DNA of 64,000 bases, taken from contig NZ_CP154845.1 in NCBI RefSeq assembly GCF_047302285.1, positions 558,001-622,000 on the forward strand. The letters are read 5' to 3'. Positions 42,009-50,314 of this stretch are shown here, piece after piece (position 1 is the stretch's first letter; each line of letters begins with the position of its first letter). The DNA is from Robertmurraya sp047302285 (GTDB lineage Bacteria > Bacillota > Bacilli > Bacillales > Cytobacillaceae). The notes under the pieces were generated by a model that searched no databases, had not been told where the DNA came from, and was given only the letters and a program-made list of their open reading frames with translations. The position numbers and the translations under genes are program-made.

Positions 42009-43136
42009 ATGATAAGTATTGTTCTACCTGTCTATAATAGCGATAAGTACATTCGTCATTCTATTGAAAGTGTGATTAACCAGAGTTATATCGATTGGGA
42101 ATTAATTGTGATTGATGACGGCTCTATCGATCAAACAGGATCCATTATTCAAGAGTATAATAGTGATAGAATTCATTATCATTATCAAAGTAATCAAGGA
42201 CCTTCTGCGGCTAGAAATAAAGGCATTTCTTTAGCAAAGGGAGAGTATATTGCGTTTATAGATGCTGACGATATATATAGGCCTAATAAATTGTATGAAC
42301 AAGTGAGATTTTTGGAAAATCACCCTGAGATCCAAATTGTTTATTGTGATGCACAAGTAGTCAATAAAGACCTAAAGCCTATTAATGTCTTAAGAACTGA
42401 GGGTCTTTATGATAATAAAGAAGATTTCTTTGCTCAACTTCTGTTTAGGCAGATACTCCCATTACCTCCAGCGATAATGTTGAAAAGAGAGTGTTTACAA
42501 GAAATAAAGTACAATGAAAAGTTGGTTCATGCAGAGGATTACGACTTAACAATTCAATTAGCTAGAAAATTTCGTTTTGGATACTTACCTGAATCTTTAT
42601 ATATTTATCGCCGACATGAAGATAATTTAACTAATGGACATGAAAAGCAAGTTCAAGCAGAAATGAAGATTGTAAAAAGTATAGGTATAGCAAATATTAA
42701 GGAAATAGTAAATAAAAGCACATTTTCATTTGAAGATAAGTCATTGTTGTTGGCAAAAATCTTTATGAAAATCGAATGTTATGATGAATCTATTGAAACC
42801 TTATCTGAGTTAATTACTCAAAAAAACAAAAACCCACTTGTCTATTTTTACTCTGGAAATTGCATGTATGCTATGAATCAACTGGAAAAAGCAGAGCAAC
42901 TTTATAGAATGGCGCTTACCTATGATGAAAATATGGCTGAGACCTATAATAATTTAGGGTGCATACTTGCTATTAATGGTTTTCTTGTTGAAGCAGCAGA
43001 ATTATTTGAACGTGCTTTATGTCTAAGAAGTAATTATATGGATGCCAGTTTTAATAAAGTACAACTTAATTCTGCGTTTCAAAAATGTAAATTAACTTGG
43101 AGAGAATTAAGAAAAACTTTAACTAACTATACCTGA
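42009..43136 (+). CDS. Family 2 glycosyltransferase with C-terminal TPR-like repeats
   Basis: The 375-residue product has a GT-A domain in the first 215 residues (ISIVLPVYNSDKYIRHSIES, IVIDDGSIDQTGSII, GEYIAFIDADDIYRPNKL, HAEDYDLTIQLARKF) and helical TPR-like repeats at about 250-350 (LVYFYSGNCMYAMNQLEKAE, ETYNNLGCILAINGFLVEAA, ELFERALCLRSNYMDA). TPR tails are common in flagellin and S-layer glycosyltransferases and may hold the protein substrate. I chose ATG 42009 because AGGAG lies seven bases upstream; the ATG at 41991 would place that site inside the gene. Confidence 0.85.
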   Translation: MISIVLPVYNSDKYIRHSIESVINQSYIDWELIVIDDGSIDQTGSIIQEYNSDRIHYHYQSNQGPSAARNKGISLAKGEYIAFIDADDIYRPNKLYEQVRFLENHPEIQIVYCDAQVVNKDLKPINVLRTEGLYDNKEDFFAQLLFRQILPLPPAIMLKRECLQEIKYNEKLVHAEDYDLTIQLARKFRFGYLPESLYIYRRHEDNLTNGHEKQVQAEMKIVKSIGIANIKEIVNKSTFSFEDKSLLLAKIFMKIECYDESIETLSELITQKNKNPLVYFYSGNCMYAMNQLEKAEQLYRMALTYDENMAETYNNLGCILAINGFLVEAAELFERALCLRSNYMDASFNKVQLNSAFQKCKLTWRELRKTLTNYT

Positions 43137-43167
43137 CAAAAATTTTTGTAAAAAAAGGAAAAATACC

Positions 43168-43839
43168 ATGATTGATTTTAAGGCTTATATTTTTGATCTT
43201 GATGATACACTATATTGTGAACATGATTATGTAAAATCAGGTTTTAAAGCAGTAGCAACTGAATTATGTTCTCAATCAAATTACAGTTTTTCTGAAGTCT
43301 ATCATATGCTATTGGATGTTTGGAAAAATAGTGGTAGAGGACAGGTTTTTGATGAGGTTTGCAAAAAAATTAATATTGAAACGGATATTTCATACTTAGT
43401 CGATATTTATAGAAATCATGTACCAAAGATTCAGTTGTATGAAGACGCACTAAAGATTATCTCTACACTAAAAGAAAAGAACAAAAATATATCTATCATA
43501 ACAGATGGAAACTCTCACATGCAGTGGTCAAAAATAAAAGCTTTGAGATTAGAAGAATGGTTTGATTATATTGTTGTAACAGGGGATCTTGGTGAAGAAT
43601 ATTGTAAACCACATGAATTACCATATAAGAAAACAATTAAGAAACTGGGTTTACGTGCTGAACAGTGTGTATACATTGGTGATAATCCAAACAAGGATTT
43701 TATTACCGCACGAAAATTAGGTATGGGAACAGTTCGGATAATACGAGATGTTGGAGACCATATGAATGTTAAATTGTCTAAGGATTACGAGGCAGATAGA
43801 GTAATTTATTCACTGTTGGAGCTTATTGAGGATAAATAA
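43168..43839 (+). CDS. HAD-superfamily phosphatase
   Basis: The 223-residue protein has all HAD motifs: AYIFDLDDTLYCEHD near 6 (nucleophile Asp), IITDGNSHMQWSKIKAL near 110, and YCKPHELPYKKTI followed by CVYIGDNPNKDFITARKLGM near 170. It has a helical cap of the phosphoglycolate phosphatase type. The gene comes directly before tagD and in an operon with nonulosonate genes; it could dephosphorylate a sugar or glycerol phosphate intermediate, but the substrate is not readable. ATG at 43168 follows AAAGGA. Confidence 0.82.
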   Translation: MIDFKAYIFDLDDTLYCEHDYVKSGFKAVATELCSQSNYSFSEVYHMLLDVWKNSGRGQVFDEVCKKINIETDISYLVDIYRNHVPKIQLYEDALKIISTLKEKNKNISIITDGNSHMQWSKIKALRLEEWFDYIVVTGDLGEEYCKPHELPYKKTIKKLGLRAEQCVYIGDNPNKDFITARKLGMGTVRIIRDVGDHMNVKLSKDYEADRVIYSLLELIEDK

Positions 43840-43851
43840 GGTGGGGAAATT

Positions 43852-44247
43852 ATGAAAAGAGTAATAACTTACGGTACTTTTGACTTGTTACATTACGGTC
43901 ATATAAACATCTTACAACGTGCAAAAGACTTGGGGGATTACTTAATTGTTGGTCTGTCTACAGATGAGTTTAATCGTCAAAAAGGGAAAGAAAGTTATTT
44001 TTCATATAAGGAAAGAAGAAAGCTGGTAGAATCGATACGTTTCGTGGATCTGGTAATTCCTGAAAATGATTGGGACCAAAAAATAACAAATATTCAAGAT
44101 TATAAGGTTAATCTGTTTGTTATGGGGGATGACTGGAGAGGGAATTTTGACTACTTAAGGGAGTATTGTGAAGTTGAGTATTTAAGCAGAACTCCGGAGA
44201 TATCAACATCTAAAATTAAGAGTGATTTAAATATGATTACAAAGTGA
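43852..44247 (+). CDS. tagD: Glycerol-3-phosphate cytidylyltransferase (TagD-like)
   Basis: The 131-residue product begins MKRVITYGTFDLLHYGHINI with the HxGH nucleotide-binding motif, followed by LIVGLSTDEFNRQKGKESYF, RRKLVESIRFVDLVIPENDW and VMGDDWRGNFDYL, and ends with RTPEISTSKIKSDL (the ISTSxIK CTP site). This is nearly the full TagD signature. It makes CDP-glycerol from CTP and glycerol-3-phosphate, the donor for the two TagF-like enzymes upstream. Within a flagellar island it points to glycerol phosphate on the flagellin glycan. ATG at 43852 follows AGGTGGGG. Confidence 0.92.
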   Translation: MKRVITYGTFDLLHYGHINILQRAKDLGDYLIVGLSTDEFNRQKGKESYFSYKERRKLVESIRFVDLVIPENDWDQKITNIQDYKVNLFVMGDDWRGNFDYLREYCEVEYLSRTPEISTSKIKSDLNMITK

Positions 44248-44278
44248 TGACTCATTTAACAATAGGTAGGGTTAAATA

Positions 44279-45241
44279 ATGAATTTAAAAACGTCTTCCG
44301 GTTTATTGATCACGAGTATTTCTCAAAAAATTCCCCTTATCAAATCTGTCAAAGAATCTGTTTTAAAAATAGCTCCTCAAATGAAATTTTATGGTGCAGA
44401 CATTGATGATTCAAATATTGGTAAGTATTTTGTAGACGAGTTTTGGCAAATGCCAAGAATAGATCTCTTGGACATTAATGAACTGGTTTCATTTTGTCAG
44501 AACAATGATGTTCGTTATATTATTCCTACTAGAGATGGGGAATTATCGTATTTTTCAACATACAAGGAATTCTTAAAAGGGTTTGATATACATGTTATGG
44601 TCTCCAAACTTTCTAGTATTGAAATTTGTCTTGATAAATATAATTTTTATACATTTTTACAGAAGTTAGGATTACCAGTAGTTCAAACTACTTTAACATT
44701 AGACGAGAACAATCCTTCTTCAAGCTATGTTGTTAAAGAGAGATACGGTTCTGGCTCAGCCTCGATGGGTATAAATCTTCCCTATGGCAAAGCAATGAAG
44801 CACGCAAAGACCTTAAATGAACCTATATATCAACCAATGATAGAAGGAACTGAGTTTAGTATAGACATGTATATAGATTTAAATGGAAGGGTTAAAGGTG
44901 TTATCTGTAGGGATAGGGTTAAGGTAGTCAACGGAGAATCTCAAGTTACTACAGTAAAAAATATGCCTAAGCTAGAGAGATTATGTTCTGATGTTGCAGA
45001 AAAATTAAAACTATATGGTCATGTAATCTTCCAAGTTATTTTAGATAAAGAGGGTAACTTTCACATCATCGAATGCAACCCCCGTTTCGGTGGTGCATCG
45101 ACTTTAAGTGTGGCTGCGGGACTAGATAGTTTTTATTGGTTCTTCCTAGAATCAATGGGTGAAAATTTGGCTGACTACCCATTTAATAGAAGTGAAAAAG
45201 AACTAACTTTGGTACGTCATCCACAAGACTATATCTTTTAA
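44279..45241 (+). CDS. ATP-grasp ligase (carbamoyl-phosphate-synthase-like) of unknown substrate
   Basis: The 320-residue protein has an N-terminal pre-ATP-grasp domain (LLITSISQKIPLIKSVKES) and an ATP-grasp core: CLDKYNFYTFLQKLGLPVVQ near 120, YVVKERYGSGSASMGINL near 152, YQPMIEGTEFSIDMYIDLNG near 183 and VILDKEGNFHIIECNPRFGG near 255 (metal ligands E and N). ATP-grasp enzymes join a carboxylate to an amine or thiol through an acyl-phosphate. It lies directly before the pseF/pseG/pseI-like genes. No GNAT acetyltransferase (PseH) is seen, so it may add an acyl or aminoacyl group to the amino sugar; this is a hypothesis. The ribosome binding site is weak. Confidence 0.8.
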   Translation: MNLKTSSGLLITSISQKIPLIKSVKESVLKIAPQMKFYGADIDDSNIGKYFVDEFWQMPRIDLLDINELVSFCQNNDVRYIIPTRDGELSYFSTYKEFLKGFDIHVMVSKLSSIEICLDKYNFYTFLQKLGLPVVQTTLTLDENNPSSSYVVKERYGSGSASMGINLPYGKAMKHAKTLNEPIYQPMIEGTEFSIDMYIDLNGRVKGVICRDRVKVVNGESQVTTVKNMPKLERLCSDVAEKLKLYGHVIFQVILDKEGNFHIIECNPRFGGASTLSVAAGLDSFYWFFLESMGENLADYPFNRSEKELTLVRHPQDYIF

Positions 45242-45253
45242 AAAGGTGATTTA

Positions 45254-45985
45254 ATGGAAACAATTATGGTAATCCAAGCTAGAATGGGTTCTTCAAGGTT
45301 GCCGGGGAAAGTTCTAATGTCACTAGGTAATTCTGTAGTGCTGGATTACGTAGTATCACGCTGCCGCCAAACACATGGAGTTACAGAGGTAATCGTAGCT
45401 ACTTCCACCCTGCAACAGGATGATCCAGTCGAACAATGGTGCGATCAGAATAGTGTGGAATGCTACAGAGGTTCTGAAGATGATGTTCTCTCTCGTTACT
45501 ACGATTGTTCAAAGCTATACAACCCTGACTATGTCATTAGAGTAACAGCAGACTGCCCTTTTGTTGACTACCATTTGGCTGAAAAAATTATTGAGAGTAT
45601 GGAATCTTCACCTTCTGATATTATGGATTTTCATGGAGAATTACCTAGAGGTCTTATCGTTGAGATGGTTTCATCTAAGGCTTTAGAATATATGTATCAG
45701 CATGGAAAAGAGGATAGGCATAGGGAACATGTGACGTATTATGCCAAGGAATCCAAGCATTTGAGTGAATTTAAGAGGTCGCTCTTTCATATTCCTGTAG
45801 CACTTCATCATCCTAACCTAAGAATAACCCTAGACACCCAAGAAGATTACGAGCTCTGTAAACAGATTGCGAATCACTTTGAAGGAGATGTGTTAGTACC
45901 TTCAGAGGATGTTGTACGTTTTCTTTTAGATAACCCTGATATTGCCCAAATTAATGCCCATATTGAGCAGAAACCGGTTGTGTAG
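45254..45985 (+). CDS. SpsF-like cytidylyltransferase (CMP-nonulosonate synthesis)
   Basis: The 243-residue product has the SpsF/CMP-KDO-type fold: MVIQARMGSSRLPGKVLMSL near 5 (CTP-binding loop), VIVATSTLQQDDPVEQWC near 47, CYRGSEDDVLSRYYDC near 69, VIRVTADCPFVDY near 92 and NLRITLDTQEDYELC near 192. In B. subtilis spsF is beside spsE and spsG in the spore coat polysaccharide cluster. Here it precedes PseG- and PseI-like genes, so it likely activates the nonulosonate with CTP in place of a classical PseF. ATG at 45254 follows AAAGGTGA. Confidence 0.83.
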   Translation: METIMVIQARMGSSRLPGKVLMSLGNSVVLDYVVSRCRQTHGVTEVIVATSTLQQDDPVEQWCDQNSVECYRGSEDDVLSRYYDCSKLYNPDYVIRVTADCPFVDYHLAEKIIESMESSPSDIMDFHGELPRGLIVEMVSSKALEYMYQHGKEDRHREHVTYYAKESKHLSEFKRSLFHIPVALHHPNLRITLDTQEDYELCKQIANHFEGDVLVPSEDVVRFLLDNPDIAQINAHIEQKPVV

Positions 45986-45987
45986 CT

Positions 45988-47031
45988 ATGAAAATTGTTT
46001 TTCGAGTAGACGCCTCATCTACAATAGGAACAGGACATATTATGCGCTGTCTTACCTTGGCTAACTTCTTGAAGGAGAATGGGGCCAGGGTTACTTTTGT
46101 TTGTGCTGAATTAGAGGGGAATATGATTGATTACGTAAAGTCTTTCGGTTTTGAGGTAATCGTAATTAGTGGGGAAATTGAACAGGATGCAATGCGTACA
46201 GCAATCGCTATGAAAGATAAAGAATTTGATTTACTCGTCGTTGATCATTATCAAATAGATATCTATTGGGAAAAGACCGTAAAAGAAGAACTACCATCCG
46301 TTAAACTAATGGTGATTGATGATTTAGCGAATCGCAGGCATGATTGTGATCTACTATTAGACCAGAATTACCAAGAGAATTTTGAAAGCAGATACGATCA
46401 TCTAGTACCACAGCGATGTGAAAAATTATTGGGACCACCATATTTACTTCTTCGACCTGAGTTTTATAAAGAAAATAGAGTTCGGCAAACTCTTCAAGTA
46501 AGTAATATTTTAGTTTTTTACGGCGGCGCTGATCCTACTGGTGAAACCGTAAATGCTCTACATGCACTTGATGAGTTATTACGTGATAACATCCAAGTAC
46601 ATGTGGTCGTCGGTTTATCAAACTCTCAGAAGGATTTGATAAAGAGTATATGCTTAGATAAGTGCTATCATTATTATGAACAAATCGATTACCTAGCAGA
46701 TTTAATGAGAGAGTCTGATTTGTCATTAGGGGCTGGTGGTGTGACCATGTGGGAACGCTGTTATCTAGGTTTACCTTCGATCGTAACCATTGTCGCTGAA
46801 AATCAAAAAGAATCTACTATCGCAACAGCCAAGTACGGGGCTATATGGAATCTTGGGTGGCATGAAGGTGTAAAACAGCAGAATCTTGTCGATATAATAA
46901 AGAGAGCAATCGAGTTTCCTGAAAAGTTAAGGGAGCTTTCAATAAAATCAAAATTACTCATGCAATCAAATCGTAAGCATGAAATACACCCTGTTGTAAA
47001 AGCAATTTTGGAGGTAACAGATGACAATTAA
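45988..47031 (+). CDS. pseG: UDP-2,4-diacetamido-2,4,6-trideoxy-altropyranose hydrolase PseG
   Basis: The 347-residue GT-B-like hydrolase begins KIVFRVDASSTIGTGHIMRC, the PseG/SpsG signature with the catalytic His, followed by CLTLANFLKENGARVTFVC, LLVVDHYQIDIYWEK near 80, VMVIDDLANRRHDCDLLLDQ near 108, ILVFYGGADPTGETVNAL near 172 and DLSLGAGGVTMWERCYLGLP near 240. It removes UDP from the altrose derivative before condensation by PseI. The start is two bases after the cytidylyltransferase stop and the end overlaps pseI by 11 bases. Confidence 0.9.
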   Translation: MKIVFRVDASSTIGTGHIMRCLTLANFLKENGARVTFVCAELEGNMIDYVKSFGFEVIVISGEIEQDAMRTAIAMKDKEFDLLVVDHYQIDIYWEKTVKEELPSVKLMVIDDLANRRHDCDLLLDQNYQENFESRYDHLVPQRCEKLLGPPYLLLRPEFYKENRVRQTLQVSNILVFYGGADPTGETVNALHALDELLRDNIQVHVVVGLSNSQKDLIKSICLDKCYHYYEQIDYLADLMRESDLSLGAGGVTMWERCYLGLPSIVTIVAENQKESTIATAKYGAIWNLGWHEGVKQQNLVDIIKRAIEFPEKLRELSIKSKLLMQSNRKHEIHPVVKAILEVTDDN

Positions 47032-48067
47032 TATTGGCGGCCGTTTAATTGGCCCTGAACAAAAGCCTTTTATCATAGCAGAAATGTCTGGAAACCATAA
47101 TCAATCTTTAGAAAAAGCTTTGCAAATTGTAGAAGAAGCGGCGAAGTCCGGGGTGGATGCATTAAAGCTTCAAACATATACGGCAGATACCATGACCCTT
47201 GATATAAATGAAGGTGAATTTTATATAGATAATCCGGATAGTCTGTGGAAGGGAACATCCTATTATGATCTATATAAAGAAGCTTATACACCTTGGGAGT
47301 GGCATGAGCCAATATTTCAAAGGTGTCATGAGCTTGGGCTCATTGCTTTTAGTTCTCCTTTTGATGAGACGGCTGTTGATTTTCTTGAAGAGCTAAATGT
47401 ACCATGTTATAAAATTGCTTCCTTTGAAAATACAGATATTCCACTTATCGAGAAGGCAGCTTCTACTGGAAAGCCACTTATCATATCTACTGGAATGGCG
47501 ACGGTGGCTGAGCTAGATAACTCCATTCGGGCTGCACGAAATGCAGGATGCAATGATATTATTCTTTTAAAATGTACAAGTACATATCCAGCTTCACCTG
47601 AGAACTCTAATCTTAACACGCTTCCACATATGAGAGAATTATTTCAGTGCGAGGTTGGGCTGTCTGACCATACGATGGGAATAGGAGTCGGAGTGGCAAG
47701 TGTCGTGCTAGGTGCCACTGTAATTGAAAAGCATTTTACGACTTCACGTGAAGAAGGTGGAACAGATGCTGCATTCTCTATGGAGCCTGCCGAAATGAAA
47801 GCACTAGTCGAAGAGACGGAAAAAGCATGGCAGAGTCTCGGTAAAATTTACTATGGTCCAACAAAAGCAGAGGAACCATCTTTAAAAGACCGCCGTTCAT
47901 TGTACGTTGTGAAGGATATACAGGTTGGGGAAACATTAACGAAAGAAAATATTCGTGCGATTCGACCAGGATTTGGCCTGGCGCCTAAACATTTAAAAAA
48001 TGTATTAGGGAAGGTAGCCAAAATAGACATAAAAAAAGGAACCCCATTATCGTGGGACATTGTATAA
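47021..48067 (+). CDS. pseI: Pseudaminic acid synthase PseI (NeuB family)
   Basis: The 348-residue product has the NeuB TIM barrel: KPFIIAEMSGNHNQSLEKAL near 14, DALKLQTYTADTMTLD near 42, CYKIASFENTDIPLIEKAAS near 127, PLIISTGMAT near 147, LLKCTSTYPASPEN near 176, EVGLSDHTMGIGVGVASV near 205 and ATVIEKHFTT near 227, plus a C-terminal SAF/antifreeze-like domain (RSLYVVKDIQVGE). It condenses phosphoenolpyruvate with the 6-carbon sugar to a nonulosonic acid. The overall match is closer to PseI than to NeuB. ATG at 47021 follows GGAGGT. Confidence 0.92.
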   Translation: MTINIGGRLIGPEQKPFIIAEMSGNHNQSLEKALQIVEEAAKSGVDALKLQTYTADTMTLDINEGEFYIDNPDSLWKGTSYYDLYKEAYTPWEWHEPIFQRCHELGLIAFSSPFDETAVDFLEELNVPCYKIASFENTDIPLIEKAASTGKPLIISTGMATVAELDNSIRAARNAGCNDIILLKCTSTYPASPENSNLNTLPHMRELFQCEVGLSDHTMGIGVGVASVVLGATVIEKHFTTSREEGGTDAAFSMEPAEMKALVEETEKAWQSLGKIYYGPTKAEEPSLKDRRSLYVVKDIQVGETLTKENIRAIRPGFGLAPKHLKNVLGKVAKIDIKKGTPLSWDIV

Positions 48068-48084
48068 AGTAAGGTGGGACTAAA

Positions 48085-49026
48085 ATGAATGTGTTACTTA
48101 CCGGAGGAGCGGGCTTTATTGGACGTGCCGTTGCCAAGAGGCTTCTGTCTGATGGACATAAAGTTTGGATACTAGATGACTTATCAAATGGCAGAGAAGA
48201 CAATATTGAAGAATTTAAGAATAAGCTTGAGGAGTTCATCATCGGGGATATTAAGGATGAGGGACTACTAGAAAAGATTTTTGAAAGGATACCTTTTGAT
48301 ATTTGCTATCACCTGGGAGCCTCTATCAATGTCCAAGATTCAATAGATGATCCAAGGACAACCTTTAATAATGATACTCTAGGTACTTTTTATATTCTCG
48401 AACAATGCCGTAAACACAATGTTAAGGTTGTCTTTATGAGTACATGCATGGTCTATGATCGTTGTCTAGAAGAAACAGGGATAACGGAAAAGCATCCTAT
48501 CAAACCTGCTTCTCCATATGCAGGTTCAAAAATTGCTGCAGAAAATATGGTCTTATCCTACTATCATGCATATGGACTCCCAACTGTTGTCATACGCCCT
48601 TTTAATACATATGGACCGTTTCAAAAAACTGATGGTGAAGGTGGCGTTGTCGCAATTTTTATCAAGAAGAAGCTTGCTGGTGAGCAGTTAAGCATTTATG
48701 GGGAAGGGACACAAACAAGAGACCTTCTTTTTGTGGATGACTGTGCGGACTTTGTTGTCCAAGTCGGATATTCCGACCAGGTGAATGGAGAAATTGTTAA
48801 TGCAGGACTTGGGAAAGATATTTCGGTAAATGACTTAGCTAAATTAATCGTGGGAGATTCATCGAGAATCGAACATGTCGAGCATATTCACCCGCAAAGT
48901 GAAATCCAAAAGCTGTTATGTAATTATGACAAGGCCGATAAGCTTATAGGTTGGAAGCCGAAAGTGAGTCTTGAAGAGGGAATACATCGAACTGAAGAAT
49001 GGATTAAAACGAGTCACCTAATTTAA
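48085..49026 (+). CDS. NAD-dependent sugar epimerase/dehydratase (extended SDR)
   Basis: The 313-residue product has GGAGFIGRAVAKRLL near 7 (NAD loop), LDDLSNGREDN near 32, the active site FMSTCMVYDRC near 118 and SPYAGSKIAAE near 140 (YxxxK), and VIRPFNTYGPFQ near 168. This is the UDP-glucose 4-epimerase / dTDP-glucose 4,6-dehydratase group. PseB is already present at 32547, so this enzyme likely makes another sugar of the glycan. An inverted repeat with a T run overlaps its stop codon. ATG at 48085 follows AAGGTGGG. Confidence 0.85.
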   Translation: MNVLLTGGAGFIGRAVAKRLLSDGHKVWILDDLSNGREDNIEEFKNKLEEFIIGDIKDEGLLEKIFERIPFDICYHLGASINVQDSIDDPRTTFNNDTLGTFYILEQCRKHNVKVVFMSTCMVYDRCLEETGITEKHPIKPASPYAGSKIAAENMVLSYYHAYGLPTVVIRPFNTYGPFQKTDGEGGVVAIFIKKKLAGEQLSIYGEGTQTRDLLFVDDCADFVVQVGYSDQVNGEIVNAGLGKDISVNDLAKLIVGDSSRIEHVEHIHPQSEIQKLLCNYDKADKLIGWKPKVSLEEGIHRTEEWIKTSHLI

Positions 49027-49040
49027 GGTGACCTTTTTTT
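49013..49040 (+). terminator. Internal terminator or attenuator before pseC
   Basis: GTCACCT (49013-49019) and AGGTGAC (49026-49032) form a perfect seven-base stem with a six-base loop followed by TTTTTTT, overlapping the upstream stop codon. The pseC ribosome binding site begins right after the T run. Confidence 0.6.
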
Positions 49041-49053
49041 GGAGGGATATAGG

Positions 49054-50259
49054 ATGACGCTTGCAGTATTAGGCGGGAAACCAGTAAGAGATACTTATTT
49101 ATCTTATGGTCAACAATGGATTGATGAAGAAGATGTACAAATGGTTGTAGACACATTGAAGAGTCCGTTTATTACACAGGGGCCAAAAATAGAACAGTTT
49201 GAACAGTCGGTTGCAAATTATGTTGGTTCCAAGTATGCAGTGGCTTTTTCTAATGGAACTGCTGCCTTGCATGGAGCCTGCTTTGCTGCCGGAGTTGGGA
49301 AGGGGGATGAGGTGATTACTACCCCCATTACATTTGCGGCTAGCAGTAATTGTGTCCTGTATTGTGGAGGTACACCGGTATTTGTCGATATTGATAAGGA
49401 CACTTATAATATTGATACGGAGAAAATTAAGGCAGCGATCACAACAAAAACAAAAGCCATTATTCCTGTAGATTTTACCGGGCAACCGGTTGATATCGAT
49501 GCTATTAAAGAAATAGCAAATGAGCATAATTTGGTCATCATTGAAGATGCTGCCCATTCGATAGGTGCAAGCTATAAAGGACAAAAAGTAGGCACACTTG
49601 CTGACATGACAATGTTTAGTTTTCATCCTGTCAAGCATGTTACAACCGCTGAGGGTGGAATGATTGTAACGAATTCCGAGGAGTATGCCGAAAAATTAAG
49701 ATTGTTTCGTTCACACGGGATCACGAGTAGTCATTTGTCGAAGGATGAAGGTCCTTGGTATTATGAGATGGTAGAGTTAGGCTATAACTATCGTATGACT
49801 GATTTACATGCGGCTCTGGGTATATCGCAAATGAATAGACTTAACTCTTTTATCGAGAGACGCAGATCGATTGTATCTGTTTATAATGAAGAATTTTCTA
49901 TGGTAGATGGAGTACAAGTCCCGCATCAGTTAGAATCAACTAATTCCAGCTGGCATTTATATATGCTGCAATTAGATTTAGAGAAATTTACAGTTGGAAG
50001 AAGGGGAATTTTTGAAGCCCTCCGTGCGGAAAATATTGGGGTTCATGTTCACTATTTGCCAGTGTATTTGCACCCCTATTATCAGGAATTAGGGTATAAA
50101 AAAGGGTTATGTCCGATTGCGGAAGATTGGTATGAATCAGCCTTAACGATTCCTCTTTTCCCGAAAATGACGGATGAAGATGTGCAGTCAGTCATTGAAG
50201 GGGTAAACAAAGTTCTAGAATTCTATCAAATTGACAGAATAGATCCTAAAAAAACTTAA
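49054..50259 (+). CDS. pseC: UDP-4-amino-4,6-dideoxy-altrosamine transaminase PseC
   Basis: The 401-residue PLP enzyme of the DegT/DnrJ/EryC1 family has FSNGTAALHGACFAAGVGKG near 67, EVITTPITFAASSNCVL near 90, AIIPVDFTGQPVDIDAIKEI near 135, IIEDAAHSIGAS near 165 and the Lys-bearing FSFHPVKHVTTAEGGMI near 189, then LFRSHGIT. TTAEGG and FRSHG are PseC-like. It aminates the PseB product at C4. ATG 49054 after GGAGGG is preferred over the TTG at 49039, which lies in the T run of the terminator. flaG follows with its own SigD promoter. Confidence 0.9.
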   Translation: MTLAVLGGKPVRDTYLSYGQQWIDEEDVQMVVDTLKSPFITQGPKIEQFEQSVANYVGSKYAVAFSNGTAALHGACFAAGVGKGDEVITTPITFAASSNCVLYCGGTPVFVDIDKDTYNIDTEKIKAAITTKTKAIIPVDFTGQPVDIDAIKEIANEHNLVIIEDAAHSIGASYKGQKVGTLADMTMFSFHPVKHVTTAEGGMIVTNSEEYAEKLRLFRSHGITSSHLSKDEGPWYYEMVELGYNYRMTDLHAALGISQMNRLNSFIERRRSIVSVYNEEFSMVDGVQVPHQLESTNSSWHLYMLQLDLEKFTVGRRGIFEALRAENIGVHVHYLPVYLHPYYQELGYKKGLCPIAEDWYESALTIPLFPKMTDEDVQSVIEGVNKVLEFYQIDRIDPKKT

Positions 50260-50282
50260 GATGTGCTCAGCTTGTCCGATAT
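50256..50282 (+). promoter_or_regulatory. SigD-type promoter for flaG-fliD-fliS-fliT
   Basis: TTAA (50256-50259, overlapping the pseC stop), 15 bases, TCCGATAT (50275-50282), 33 bases before the flaG ATG. Confidence 0.7.
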
Positions 50283-50314
50283 AAATATTAGGATAAAATG
50301 AGGAGTTGTTCTCT

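Noticed and set aside
49099..49638. 179-codon open frame on the minus strand
   Set aside because: It lies wholly within pseC, which has strong family motifs; no ribosome binding site and an unlikely amino-acid composition.
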